DNA of 14,696 nt, taken from Geobacter sp. Lineage in GTDB: Bacteria > Desulfobacterota > Desulfuromonadia > Geobacterales > Geobacteraceae. The stretch covers positions 13,350 to 28,045 of the forward strand of contig DNRQ01000181.1 in assembly GCA_003499925.1 (NCBI GenBank), written 5' to 3'. Both the position numbers and the translations under genes were made by a program. Of this stretch, positions 1-8,420 are shown piece by piece (within the stretch, counting starts at the first letter, position 1; each line of letters opens with the position of its first letter). Below the pieces are notes generated by a model. The model searched no databases. It was given only the letters and a program-made list of their open reading frames with translations, and was not told where the DNA came from.

Positions 1-1034
1 AACGAGAATTCGCCGATCTGCGCCAGGGCGACGGCGACAGAGAGTGCGACTCGGGGGGCGTACCCGAGGAAAAGAACGATAGCGAGCGCCGCCAGCGGCT
101 TCCCCATCAGTATGATGACGAGGGTAATCAGCACCTGGCCCGGTGCCTCCACAAGGTGGGCCGGGTCGAAGAGCATGCCGACTGAGACAAAGAAGAGGAC
201 GGCAAAGGCGTCTCGCATCGGAAGCGCCTCCGAGGCGGCGCGAAAGCTGAAGTCGGACTGCTTCACCACCATCCCGGCCAGGAAGGCACCTAGCGCCATG
301 GAGACGCCGAAAAACTTGGCCGAAGCGACGGCAATCCCCAAGGCAAGTACCAGGACGGTAAGCGTGAAGAGTTCACGCGAACGGGTAGCTGCCACACGCT
401 CCAAAAGCCATGGGATGAGACGCCCCCCTACCCAAAATGTCAGCGCAACGAGAAGAGCTATCTTTGCCAGCGAGAGGCCGACGGCCACGGGGAGGCTCGC
501 CGAGCCGGAGGTACCCGCGCCGAACAGGACCGGCAGAATAACCAGCAGAAATACGGTCAGTATGTCCTCAACGACCAGCCAGCCTACTGCGATGTGCCCG
601 GTCGGAGTGTGAAGCTCATTATTGTCAACCAGCACGCGGAGCAGAACCACCGTGCTGGCAACCGACACGGCAAAGCCAAAGACTATCCCTGCCGACCAGC
701 TCCATCCCAGCCACCTTGCCGCCAGGCAGCTGAGCAGGGTTGCTATGGCGCTCTGACAAAGAGCTCCGGGGATGGCCACGCGCTTCACCTCGAGGAGTTC
801 CTTGATGTGAAACTGAAGACCTACACCGAACATGAGCAGGATGATGCCTATTTCGGCGAACTGTTCGGCCATTGCGCGGTTGGCAACAAAGCCCGGGGTA
901 TGTGACCCGACGGCGATGCCGGCTAAAAGAAACCCGACGATAGACGACATGCCCAGGCGGTGGGTCAGGTAGCCAAATAGCAGCGCAGCCGTAAAACCGC
1001 CGGTTATAGTCATAATGAGATCAAGATCGTGCAT
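1..1034 (-). CDS. Cation:proton antiporter, CPA2 family (YbaL/KefB-like), 3' end outside window
   Basis: An inner-membrane monovalent cation/proton antiporter of the CPA2 family. The first 344 residues are visible and the frame is still open at base 1, so the C-terminal end (in YbaL proteins the rest of the membrane domain plus a TrkA-N/RCK nucleotide-binding domain) is missing. The visible part is a run of hydrophobic helices with family motifs: GIILLMFGVGLQFHIKEL (63-80), the VVEDILT acidic pair (E156, D157), GVSMALGAFLAGMVV (243-257) and AVLFFVSVGMLFDP (278-291). Order and wording closely resemble E. coli YbaL as I remember it. ATG at 1034 is the first start after an in-frame TGA 9 bases upstream; a GGGAGG box lies about 12 bases before it, slightly far. 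No frameshift is seen. A minus-strand ORF remnant ends 74 bases upstream. The exact cation cannot be told from sequence. Confidence 0.93.
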   Translation of the reverse strand, partial: MHDLDLIMTITGGFTAALLFGYLTHRLGMSSIVGFLLAGIAVGSHTPGFVANRAMAEQFAEIGIILLMFGVGLQFHIKELLEVKRVAIPGALCQSAIATLLSCLAARWLGWSWSAGIVFGFAVSVASTVVLLRVLVDNNELHTPTGHIAVGWLVVEDILTVFLLVILPVLFGAGTSGSASLPVAVGLSLAKIALLVALTFWVGGRLIPWLLERVAATRSRELFTLTVLVLALGIAVASAKFFGVSMALGAFLAGMVVKQSDFSFRAASEALPMRDAFAVLFFVSVGMLFDPAHLVEAPGQVLITLVIILMGKPLAALAIVLFLGYAPRVALSVAVALAQIGEFS

Positions 1035-1108
1035 CTGTCTTCAAATCCTCCCTGCTTTTGCCACAAGACCAGACCAAACGGCAGACTTTAAGGCATTTCG
1101 CTCACACC

Positions 1109-1261
1109 TCACCTGGCCTCAAGTTCGGCTACGATCGGGCTGTCTTTAAATATAGACGAATATGCGGCAATGACCACACCAGCCACCAGAGCGAGGGGAT
1201 TCCCCGGGGGCCAGATCTCCAGGCGCGGCAGAAGACGACTGTCGTTGCCAGGTCTAGATAT
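1109..1261 (-). pseudogene. Possible C-terminal gene remnant, one membrane segment
   Basis: An open stretch of 50 codons between an in-frame TGA (1262-1264) and a TGA at 1109-1111, on the antiporter strand and 74 bases upstream of its start. It has no ATG, GTG or TTG in a sensible position. Its translation has a hydrophobic segment (PLALVAGVVIAAYSSIF) and a charged tail (KDSPIVAELEAR), which looks more like a protein C-terminus than random sequence. I do not recognise the family. It may be the tail of a decayed gene that once preceded the antiporter, or chance. The rest of 1035-1320 shows no other gene. Confidence 0.25.
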
Positions 1262-1320
1262 TCATAATCCTGATAGTTCCAACCGTTCAGATTGATTTAA
1301 CCCTGGGTAACAGGAAGGAT

Positions 1321-1530
1321 ATGGCTATCGTCGACATTCAGCTGCCTGTTGAGTTCCAGAAATATCACTTCAAAGGGGCGCTGGAAACAGGTGCCTATCC
1401 GGTCAAGTCACTTGAGGACAAAGAGAAGCTGGGCAAGGTAATGCCCCGGCTGTTAGCGAGCCAAAAAGATGTGGTTATCGTCTGTCCACGTGGTGGCGGC
1501 GGTGCCAAGAATACCTATGACTACCTGAAG
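1321..1530 (+). pseudogene. Rhodanese-like domain fragment, truncated at both ends
   Basis: Residues 1-70 from the ATG at 1321 read as the centre of a single-domain rhodanese (sulfurtransferase-like): MAIVDIQLPVEFQKYHFKGA near the start and VVIVCPRGGGGAKNTYDYLK at the end, including the active-site-type Cys in CPRGGGGA (residue 55). The upstream frame is open for about 20 codons but shows no start or signal peptide, although KD before the ATG also fits the family, so the N-terminal part is lost. After YDYLK the family sequence stops and the frame runs into the stem of a terminator at 1541; the open frame then continues to 1839 through repeats with no protein-like character. A GGAAGG box touches the ATG too closely to be a good RBS. 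I infer an internal deletion between the gene body and its own terminator. Confidence 0.7.
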
Positions 1531-1540
1531 CCAAACATCA

Positions 1541-1575
1541 AAGGGGCCCGCACCCAGAAGTGCAGGCCCCTTTTT
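1541..1575 (+). terminator. Rho-independent terminator
   Basis: A stem GGGGCC (1543-1548) pairs with GGCCCC (1565-1570). An inner stem GCAC/GTGC has one unpaired base on each side, the loop is CCAGAA, and five T follow (1571-1575). AA precedes the stem. It lies 10 bases after the rhodanese homology ends and looks fully functional, so it is probably that gene's own terminator. Confidence 0.85.
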
Positions 1576-1687
1576 GTTCACCACAGACTAACCTCCGCGC
1601 CAAACCTTAACGACACGAATATACGCTGGCACTTCAATACCCTATCCTGTGCGGAAAAGACCCTGTACCTGATAGCCAAAAACGAAA

Positions 1688-1726
1688 AGAAGAGCTATCT
1701 TTGCCAGCGAAAGGCCGACGGCCACG
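1688..1726 (+). repeat. 39-bp direct copy of antiporter gene interior (matches 451-489)
   Basis: Bases 1688-1726 match 451-489, inside the antiporter gene, at 38 of 39 positions; the only mismatch is A at 1710 against G at 473. Flanks on both sides do not match. In the antiporter the segment encodes part of the PVAVGLSLAKIALL stretch in antisense; here it sits in non-coding sequence. It is a short ectopic copy or patch, not a whole gene fragment. Confidence 0.85.
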
Positions 1727-1762
1727 TTGGTGAGTTGGGGTGGGGGCAGACACGGGGAGTTG

Positions 1763-1926
1763 CTAATTCTACTTTGTCACATTACCACCTGGCCCCCATC
1801 CCCACCCTAACCCTCCCCTTGAAGGGGAGGGGATTTTAAGGCTCCTCCCCCTTCAAGGAGGAGGCTGGGAGGGGGATGGGGGGGAGAATGACGGCGTTGT
1901 GCTGTAATCTGACAAAGCAGAACTAA
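1763..1926. repeat. Long imperfect inverted repeat with two nested GC-rich hairpins (MITE/REP-like)
   Basis: The outer arms 1763-1785 and 1904-1926 are inverted copies with 19 of 23 bases matching; both contain ACAAAG or CTTTGT next to a TAAT or ATTA core. Inside, 1796-1838 carries a hairpin with CCCTCCCCTTGAAGGGGAGG at its centre, and 1843-1881 carries a second one (CTCCCCCTTCAAGGAGGAG). The two GC hairpins are themselves rough inverted copies of each other, including CCCATCCCC and GGGGATGGG. The result is a two-level palindrome that could fold into a cruciform or RNA rod. It contains no credible ORF. To its right, 1940-1945 and 1958-1963 form a TTGCCG/CGGCAA stem. Confidence 0.75.
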
Positions 1927-1984
1927 GTTGTGCGAGTTTTTGCCGCTATGCACGTAACGGCAAGCACCCTGTTGTCGGGCGGAT

Positions 1985-2256
1985 TTAACTGCTTGCTTCG
2001 GCCTTACGGGAACTGATCGGTTGCATTTCAATACCTTCTACTGCGGCGGCCCTCTGAACACCACACTCCTTGAGCAATACCTCTGCAGGAATCCCTAAAC
2101 CTTCGTGCGTTTACGGATCATGCCGATACTCAGGGGACGCTGACGTGACAGCACTTCGGAAACCTTGCTGCGGCTCCCGATAAAAGGGATCAGATCCTTC
2201 TGCTTTAGTCCCATCCGGTCCATCCGAAACACGACGAAGTTCTCAATAAACGTCAC
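1985..2256 (-). pseudogene. higA: HigA-type antitoxin remnant, frameshifted and N-terminally truncated
   Basis: HigA antitoxins are HTH proteins that repress their operon and neutralise the HigB mRNA interferase. From GTG 2256 the frame reads FRMDRMGLKQKDLIPFIGS, then SRSKVSEVLSRQRPLSIGMI, the family's helix-turn-helix, and stops at TAG 2095-2097 after 53 residues. In the next frame the sequence continues as HEGLGIPAEVLLKE, exactly what should follow, so one base is missing near 2105; restoring a T (CTG CAC for CGCAC) repairs the family reading IRKLHEGLGI. That second frame ends at 1985. The usual first 60 or so residues are absent: upstream sequence is the tail of the giant gene, whose TGA overlaps the GTG. 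No higB is present. Only the HTH survives and it is probably non-functional. Confidence 0.8.
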
Positions 2257-5200
2257 TGCTTCACCTTAATCCGCTTCACCCTGACCGTCCCCGCCTTGAG
2301 CCTTACCGGAGCCTGGAGCATGGTTTGGGAACTGACAGCCCCGTAAGTCGCGTTGTAGCCACCCTCAAGCGTTACGCTGATCCCCCTGCCTGCGGTGAAT
2401 GCTCCGGGCAGTGAACCTTCCAGCAACTCGATGACGGCGTTGTCTGTGGTGGCGCCGTCGTCATAGGCTGCTTGAAGGGTTGAGAATCCTTTTGAACCTA
2501 CTTTGGCTTTTGGTATCAGGGTAAAGGTCGTGGTGACTGTCTTGTTGCCGGTCATGGTCAGAGCGCAGTTACCGGTGCCGCTGCAGGCACCCGACCAACC
2601 GCCGAAGGTTGAGCCGAAACCGGGCGTGGCCATCAGAGTGACCGGCGTACCGCTGGCGTAGGTTGCCGAGCAGGAACCGCTGCCGCAGGTAAAGCCGGAA
2701 GGATTGCTGTTGACCGTGCCATTGCCGTTGACGGTAAGACTGAGGGCTACCAGCATGTTGTAGACAATGCTGTCGTTGACTGCGGCAGAGATGTTTCCCG
2801 CTGCATCCTTGAAGCGGAGGTACAGGGTATTGAATCCGGCGACCGGCACGGTCAGGCTCTTGCTGGCCGCATAGCTCTGCCAGGCCTGCCAGGTTATGTT
2901 GTCCCACGAGAATTGCATCTGTGAGACACTGCCGCCGCTGTCGCTGGCGCTGACGGTGGCCGTTACCATCGCCGATGTCGTGCCGGTGGCGCCGCTGTTA
3001 AGGCTTACGCTTCCCGTGGGAGCCAGGGTATCCAGGATGATGGAATCCAGGTAGGGAGTCGAGATGTTGCCCGCGGTATCCTTGTATTGCACATACAGGT
3101 TCTTGGTTCCGTCGCCGGCCGGCAGGGTATAGCTTCTGCTGGCGGCATAGGTTTCCCAGGCGCTCCAGTTGACGTTGTCGAGGGAGAAGCGCATCTTGCT
3201 GACGCCGCTGGCTGCATCCGTGGCCGAAAGAGTGACGGTTGCCGACGTGGCGCCGGTATGGGATGCGCCCCCATTGATGGAGATGCTGCCGGTCGGTGCC
3301 GTGTTGTCGAGGAGTGCGGCGACCACCTGGATGAGATGACTGGAAGCCATGTTGCTGAAGGTGTAGCTGGCCAGAGCCCCTTGCGACACGCCGTCTACCA
3401 GCACATCGATGATCCGGTAATTGGCCTGCGCTGCGATGCTGAACAGCTGGCTGTTGCCGCCGGAGACATTGATTGTGCCGCTGGGCGAGATGGAGGCGCC
3501 GATACCGGCGCTGGCGGTAATGGTGTGAGTGAGGGTGTTGTCCGGCGAAAAGAGCGCCACAATGGCATGGCTGTCGATGATGTTGTTGAAGGTGAAGGAG
3601 GTAACCGCACCGACCGAAACGCCGTCCACCTTGACGTCACGGAGCTTCCAGGCGACGATGGGCGCGATGCTGAAGGTCTTGCTGGTGCCGACCGCGTTGG
3701 TGGTGATGCCGCTGGGAGAAATGTTGCCGCCGGTGCCGGCGCTGGCAGTGATGACGAACGAATTGGTGTTGGTGGCGACCAGCACCGGCGACAGCTTGTC
3801 AACGGTGGTGGTGTCGCCCATCTGTCCCTTGTCGTTGGCGCCCCAGGCATGAAGGGTGTTGTTGTTCTTGATCCCGAAAGAAAGGTCGCCGTGGGCGCTG
3901 ATGCTCTTCCAGTCGCTGTCGGTACCGACCTGTACCGGGAAGTTGGTGGTTGCACCGCTGCCGTCGCCCAACTGACCCCGGGTATTGTTTCCGAAGGCCC
4001 ATATGGTGCCGTCCGCACGCAGCGCAAGGGTGTGGTTGTCACCGGCGGCAATGGCCTTCCAGCTCTGACCGCTACCGATCTGGAGGGGCCTGGGCAAATG
4101 ACTCGGTATGGCATCGGTCCCCAGTTGGCCCCAGCTGTTGTCTCCCCAGGTCCAGAGGGTGCCGTTACTCTGCAGGCCGACCGTGTGGGTGGCGCCGGCG
4201 GCTATCTTAATCCAGTTGCTGGCGCTGCCGCTTCGTACCGGGGCGGTGCTGCTAAAAGCAAAGCTATCACCCAACTGTCCCTTAGTATTATCACCCCAGC
4301 ACCAGACCGTGCCGTCGGCACGGATAGCTGCGCCATGGCCTGTCCCGGAGGCCAGGGCGACCCAGTCGGCCAGCATGGCTGCAGAGAAACTGTTAGCGGG
4401 GTAGGCGCCTAATGACACGAACTTTCCATCTGCTTTACGCAACAGGCTGTAAGAACTGGATGCAGTGCCAGCCGCATAGAGTTCCTGTAAATCAGTGATC
4501 GAGGTGGGTACAATCAGCACCGGCAGCGTGCTCCCGGATCCTCCCAGTTGTTTGCTGCCGTTATCACCCCAGCCGTAGACAAACCCGTTGGCACGTCGAG
4601 CCATGGAGTGTTTGGGGCCGGCGGCAGCAGTCTGCCAGTCGCTATAGGCGGTTACGCGGATCGGATTGAAACTGGCGTTGGCTGTGCCGTTGCCCAACTG
4701 GTTGCTGCTATTATCGCCCCAGGACCACATGGTGCCGTCAGCACGCACTGCAAGGGTGTGGAGATAGCCGGGGGCGACCTGATGCCAGTTGGCAAAGGGA
4801 TCGGGCTCAAAAGAAGCGGAGATGGTGTGGCTGACGGAACTTGCCGTGCCGGGCACCAGATAGTCCGCCACCTTTCCCACTGACAAACCGTCAACCAGCA
4901 CGTCGGCTATTTTGTAGCCCGGTTTCGGGGCTATTTTGTAGAGGCGGTTCTGGGCGCAGAAATAGGTCGAGAGACCGGGCAGGGTTATGGTGCCATTGGC
5001 ATCGCTGCTGGCAGTTGTGGTGCAAAGATCGAATGTCGCGGTTGCCGGTGCCGATACATTGCCGGCGGCATCTTTTACCCAGGCATAAAGGGTTTTTCGG
5101 CCGATGGCTGTAAATGTTTTACTGATCGGTGGCGAGCCGTACAGACCGCTCGGCATGGACTGCACGGGGGCGTTCCAGCCGCTGTCAGAGGACTCGGGAG

Positions 5201-8102
5201 GAGTAGCTGTTTCGGTGACCAGGTAACCGGTGACGCGACCGTAGCTGTCGCTGGCGGTGAAGGTGGCTACCGGCACAACCAGGCCGTTGACGTAGGACGC
5301 GACGCTGAAGGCGGTAATCGACGGAACGTCAATGTCAAGAGTGACCGATGTGCTGACGGATATGGAAACGTTAGCGACGCCGTCTTTGACCCAGGCGTAA
5401 AGGGTGTAGACACCGCTTGCCGTGGCTGGGGTAAAAGAGAATGTAGTTGGCCTGGTGGCACTCCAGCGGCTGTCTGTTCCAGATGGAACAGCGGCATCCG
5501 TGGTGATCAGGTATCCACTGACACCCAGATCGTCAGTAGCAGTGAACTCCGACACCGGGACGGTCAGCTTATTATAGAGGGACGGAACAGTGAAAGCGGA
5601 TACCGTAGGTTTGATTATGTCAACAAATACAGCAGCAGATACGGGTGCAGAAATATTGCCGAAGGTATCTCTGGCCCATGCGTAGATGGTTTTGAAGCCG
5701 CTGGAACCAAAGGCATAGCTCACAGGCGGGGTGTCGTAATAATATTTGGAACCCGTCCCGAACGGGTCTGTCGGGGACAGGGATATCATATATAGACCAA
5801 CGGCGACATTGTCGGCTGCAGTGAAGGCTGTGATCGGCACAGAAAGGGAGTTACTGGTGGCAGGGACGGTGAAAGCGGTAACGGTTGGAACAGTAGCTAC
5901 ATCGCATCTAGCGCTGGCTCGTGCAGAGATATTCCCTGCCGCATCTTTTACAAAAGCATATACTGTTTTTACTCCACTTGAAGAGAATGTGTACGAAGGT
6001 CGGCCAGGGGACCAGTTCGGATCGGTCGCCAAGGGGGGCGTTTCGGACTCGGTAATCAGGTAGCCAGTTACACCGACATTGTCGGTAGCAGTGAAGCTCG
6101 TAATAGCCCCGTTCAAAGACAGGCTCGTACTGGACGCGGCTAAAGTGAAAGCTGTTATCGTGGGAACCGTTGCTACATCAATTGTTGCCATGGCACGGCC
6201 AGGAATGTTTCCGGCAGCATCTTTAACCCATGCGTATAGGGTTTTGACGCCACTTCCGGTAAAAGTGTAGCTGGCCGGGATGGTGCTGCTCCAACCGCTT
6301 TCAGTTGGCAATGGCCGTGATGGGTCTTCAGAAACGACGTAACCAGCTATAGCAACGTTATCTGTCGCAGTGAGGGCTGTGATGGGCACCGTCAGGGTTG
6401 TGCTGGTTGCGGGGAGAGTGAAAGCAGTCAGGCTGGGAACGGTTGCTACGTCGATACTGGCGCTGGCACCGGAAATGTTTCCTGCAGCGTCTTTAACCCA
6501 TGCGTAAAGAGTCTTGATGCCACTTGAAGCAAAGGTGTAGCCGGTTGGAGCGGCCGTGCGCCAGGTGGCTGCACTCAACGATGGCGTTGATGAGGTTTCG
6601 GTAACAAGGTAACCGGTTACACCGACATTGTCAGTGGCAGAGAAGGCTGTGATCGGTAAAATCAAGGACGTGCTGGTCGCGGGGAAAGGGGAAGCCGTTA
6701 TTGTGGGTGGTACGGTGTCTATGTTGGTTGTGGCACTGACAGTTGCGGAAATATTTCCGATAGCGTCTTTGGCCCACGCGTAAAGAGTTTTGATGCTGCC
6801 ATTTGTTGTAAATGTGTAGCTGGTGGGAGCGGTGCTGCTCCAACCGGCTGCGCTTGACAATGGTTGCGATGAAGTCTCAGTGATCAGGTAACCAGTTACA
6901 CCCGCGTTATCTGTGGCGGTGAAGGCGGTGACAGGAACTGTCAGAGTGCTGCTTGTTGGTACTGTGAAAGCCGTTATTGTCGGGACCGTGGCTGCGTCAA
7001 TTGACTGCTGGTAACCGTAACTTACGTTTCCAGCTGCGTCTTTTGCCCACCCGTAAAAAGTGATGCGGTTGCCGCTAGCGGCGAAGGTGAAGCTGGTCGG
7101 AGCGGTGCTGCTCCAACCTGCTGCAATCGACGATGGCTTTGATGAAGTTTCGGTAATCAGGTAACCAGTTACACCGACGTTATCTGTGGCAGCGAACTCT
7201 GTAACAGGCACCGTCAGGGTGGTTGAGGTCATGGGCAGCGTAAAGGAGTTAACTTTTGGCAGTGTTACGTCTTGAACTGTAAACGAAAGCGGGATCTCGT
7301 TGCTCCCGGCAGCCGTGGCTATTGTCAACTTTGCGCTCTTGACTCCTGGTGGGGTGGAGCTGTCAGAAGATGCAGATACTATGAGCGTACAGTTGGCACC
7401 AGCAGGAAGAGTAGGTGTAAGCGTGTTGCATGAAGTGGGAATTCGGCTGCTGCTACCATACAACTCAAACAGGGTGGCGTCAGTGCCGGTAATCGTAGTT
7501 TCGGCAATTGAAATAGCTGATGTACCGGTGTTGTGAAGATTGAAATTACCACTGAACGACATGCCTTGATTTACGGCTCCTAAATCAGGATTGCTCATGT
7601 AAATCTCTAATGTATCACAGTTCCAAGTCTTACCTTTTCGTACTGGCCAAACATAGAAGGTGTTAGTCTTAGAAAAACCTGAGCTTGCAGAAAAGCCACC
7701 GCCTAGAGTTTCACTCGAAGCGGTGTTACCGTAGTTGGTGCTGGACCAATAGTTCCCGCTCTGCGCGTTTATAAATCCTGAGCTGTTCAGAGTATAATAA
7801 TTAAACTGCTCATCTTGATATATCCTAAGCCTAAGCTCGTCAATAGTCGGAAGGTGCCAATCTCCGGCAACTGTCCCGTCGGAAAGGCCGCATTGACCGT
7901 TGGCCAGTGCGTTTGCGGCGGCCATGGCACTGTACCATTCTAGAGCACCAAAGCAATTTGCATTTTTCAACCATGTCAGCTTGCTGAAGGAGTCGTACAT
8001 GGTGCCGTCACCCTTGTCGATAAAGCGGGGTTCGGCGGCGTGGCTGGTGGCGGGAAATGACAGCAGCATTAAAATCAATAACTGTATGAGCGTTCGTTTC
8101 AT
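2253..8102 (-). CDS. Giant secreted multidomain repeat protein (DUF1566 / Ig-like / RCC1)
   Basis: A 1949-residue exported protein. Residues 1-22 are a clear Sec signal peptide (MKRT, hydrophobic core, cut near SHA-AEP). About 24-155 is a DUF1566-like domain (LTWLKNANCFGALEWYSAM, WHLPTIDELRL, YWSST, FYVWPVRKGK). About 158-275 is an ASPM/choice-of-anchor-like beta module. About 277-1024 holds eight Ig-like repeats (TATDNVGVTGYLITE; TLYAWVKDAAGNIS). After a short linker domain, about 1097-1445 holds seven RCC1-type blades (HTLALRADGTIWAFGNN; GQLGDG), enough for a complete beta-propeller. Two GxISPSG InlB-like repeats follow (to about 1598), then two Ig-like units with YKDTAGNIS and FKDAAGNIS (to about 1782), a GGWSGACSGTGNCALTM repeat and a C-terminal segment with LEGGYN. 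ATG 8102 has AGGGG 8 bases upstream. No membrane anchor is visible. Adhesion or surface binding is likely; the ligand is unknown. Confidence 0.92.
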   Translation of the reverse strand: MKRTLIQLLILMLLSFPATSHAAEPRFIDKGDGTMYDSFSKLTWLKNANCFGALEWYSAMAAANALANGQCGLSDGTVAGDWHLPTIDELRLRIYQDEQFNYYTLNSSGFINAQSGNYWSSTNYGNTASSETLGGGFSASSGFSKTNTFYVWPVRKGKTWNCDTLEIYMSNPDLGAVNQGMSFSGNFNLHNTGTSAISIAETTITGTDATLFELYGSSSRIPTSCNTLTPTLPAGANCTLIVSASSDSSTPPGVKSAKLTIATAAGSNEIPLSFTVQDVTLPKVNSFTLPMTSTTLTVPVTEFAATDNVGVTGYLITETSSKPSSIAAGWSSTAPTSFTFAASGNRITFYGWAKDAAGNVSYGYQQSIDAATVPTITAFTVPTSSTLTVPVTAFTATDNAGVTGYLITETSSQPLSSAAGWSSTAPTSYTFTTNGSIKTLYAWAKDAIGNISATVSATTNIDTVPPTITASPFPATSTSLILPITAFSATDNVGVTGYLVTETSSTPSLSAATWRTAAPTGYTFASSGIKTLYAWVKDAAGNISGASASIDVATVPSLTAFTLPATSTTLTVPITALTATDNVAIAGYVVSEDPSRPLPTESGWSSTIPASYTFTGSGVKTLYAWVKDAAGNIPGRAMATIDVATVPTITAFTLAASSTSLSLNGAITSFTATDNVGVTGYLITESETPPLATDPNWSPGRPSYTFSSSGVKTVYAFVKDAAGNISARASARCDVATVPTVTAFTVPATSNSLSVPITAFTAADNVAVGLYMISLSPTDPFGTGSKYYYDTPPVSYAFGSSGFKTIYAWARDTFGNISAPVSAAVFVDIIKPTVSAFTVPSLYNKLTVPVSEFTATDDLGVSGYLITTDAAVPSGTDSRWSATRPTTFSFTPATASGVYTLYAWVKDGVANVSISVSTSVTLDIDVPSITAFSVASYVNGLVVPVATFTASDSYGRVTGYLVTETATPPESSDSGWNAPVQSMPSGLYGSPPISKTFTAIGRKTLYAWVKDAAGNVSAPATATFDLCTTTASSDANGTITLPGLSTYFCAQNRLYKIAPKPGYKIADVLVDGLSVGKVADYLVPGTASSVSHTISASFEPDPFANWHQVAPGYLHTLAVRADGTMWSWGDNSSNQLGNGTANASFNPIRVTAYSDWQTAAAGPKHSMARRANGFVYGWGDNGSKQLGGSGSTLPVLIVPTSITDLQELYAAGTASSSYSLLRKADGKFVSLGAYPANSFSAAMLADWVALASGTGHGAAIRADGTVWCWGDNTKGQLGDSFAFSSTAPVRSGSASNWIKIAAGATHTVGLQSNGTLWTWGDNSWGQLGTDAIPSHLPRPLQIGSGQSWKAIAAGDNHTLALRADGTIWAFGNNTRGQLGDGSGATTNFPVQVGTDSDWKSISAHGDLSFGIKNNNTLHAWGANDKGQMGDTTTVDKLSPVLVATNTNSFVITASAGTGGNISPSGITTNAVGTSKTFSIAPIVAWKLRDVKVDGVSVGAVTSFTFNNIIDSHAIVALFSPDNTLTHTITASAGIGASISPSGTINVSGGNSQLFSIAAQANYRIIDVLVDGVSQGALASYTFSNMASSHLIQVVAALLDNTAPTGSISINGGASHTGATSATVTLSATDAASGVSKMRFSLDNVNWSAWETYAASRSYTLPAGDGTKNLYVQYKDTAGNISTPYLDSIILDTLAPTGSVSLNSGATGTTSAMVTATVSASDSGGSVSQMQFSWDNITWQAWQSYAASKSLTVPVAGFNTLYLRFKDAAGNISAAVNDSIVYNMLVALSLTVNGNGTVNSNPSGFTCGSGSCSATYASGTPVTLMATPGFGSTFGGWSGACSGTGNCALTMTGNKTVTTTFTLIPKAKVGSKGFSTLQAAYDDGATTDNAVIELLEGSLPGAFTAGRGISVTLEGGYNATYGAVSSQTMLQAPVRLKAGTVRVKRIKVKQ

Positions 8103-8342
8103 ATGCTGGCCCCTGTAGTTGTTAAGACCTTACCAATCCAAATTACACCCGTGCCTCTAGTTGCTATTAGAGAATATAATCGTAATCGGCGGAGAACCTA
8201 CCAATTTATCAATAAAAAGTAAATATTAAAAATCGTTCTATTCATTTCATTCGATAATGATTAGAGCTTATGTATTTTAAATAAACACGCCACCCGCTTG
8301 ATGAATGAAAGATAATATGATTAGGCCAATAAGGATCAGAAT
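8103..8342. other. A+T-rich leader and promoter region of the giant gene
   Basis: About 240 bases without a gene, much richer in A+T than the flanking coding DNA (especially 8170-8300). It must hold the minus-strand promoter of the giant gene. A weak candidate on the minus strand is TTGGTA followed after 17 bases by GATTAT, near 8170-8200. The RBS AGGGG sits at about 8110-8114. I found no c-di-GMP riboswitch or sigma-54 consensus. Confidence 0.4.
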
Positions 8343-8420
8343 TCAGTTAAGGCGATGAAAAAGCCTGCCGGCAACAGTCACCACGACACTGTTTGCTTCC
8401 TTGCTGGACTGAATATTCAT
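8343..8420 (-). pseudogene. N-terminal stub of a STAS-domain (anti-anti-sigma type) protein
   Basis: ATG at 8420, preceded by GGGAGAGATCC, opens a 25-codon frame. Its first 19 residues, MNIQSSKEANSVVVTVAGR, are the normal opening beta strands of SpoIIAA-like STAS anti-sigma-factor antagonists, which usually continue with LDA and a phosphorylatable Ser. Here the sequence switches to LFHRLN and stops at 8343-8345. The body of about 80 residues, including the Ser phosphorylation site, is gone. Start and RBS look intact, so the remnant is the 5' end of a deleted gene. Recognition rests on a short segment. Confidence 0.55.

Noticed and set aside
112..905. Two plus-strand open frames over the antiporter gene
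   Set aside because: They lie antisense to a well-matched membrane protein and have basic, low-complexity translations.
1807..2031. Minus-strand 74-codon frame across the palindromic element
   Set aside because: Uses a TTG start, is largely repeat sequence and Pro-rich hairpin translation, and overlaps the higA remnant's second frame.
3087..4412. Plus-strand open frame of 441 codons antisense to the giant gene
   Set aside because: Gly/Ala/Val-rich shadow created by the high third-position GC of the RCC1 and InlB-like repeats; no RBS and no recognisable motif, while the minus strand has clear domains throughout.
8100..8200. Sigma-54 promoter or c-di-GMP riboswitch upstream of the giant gene
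   Set aside because: A GGCACG word is present on the minus strand but there is no GC at the right -12 spacing, and none of the GEMM riboswitch core motifs is seen.
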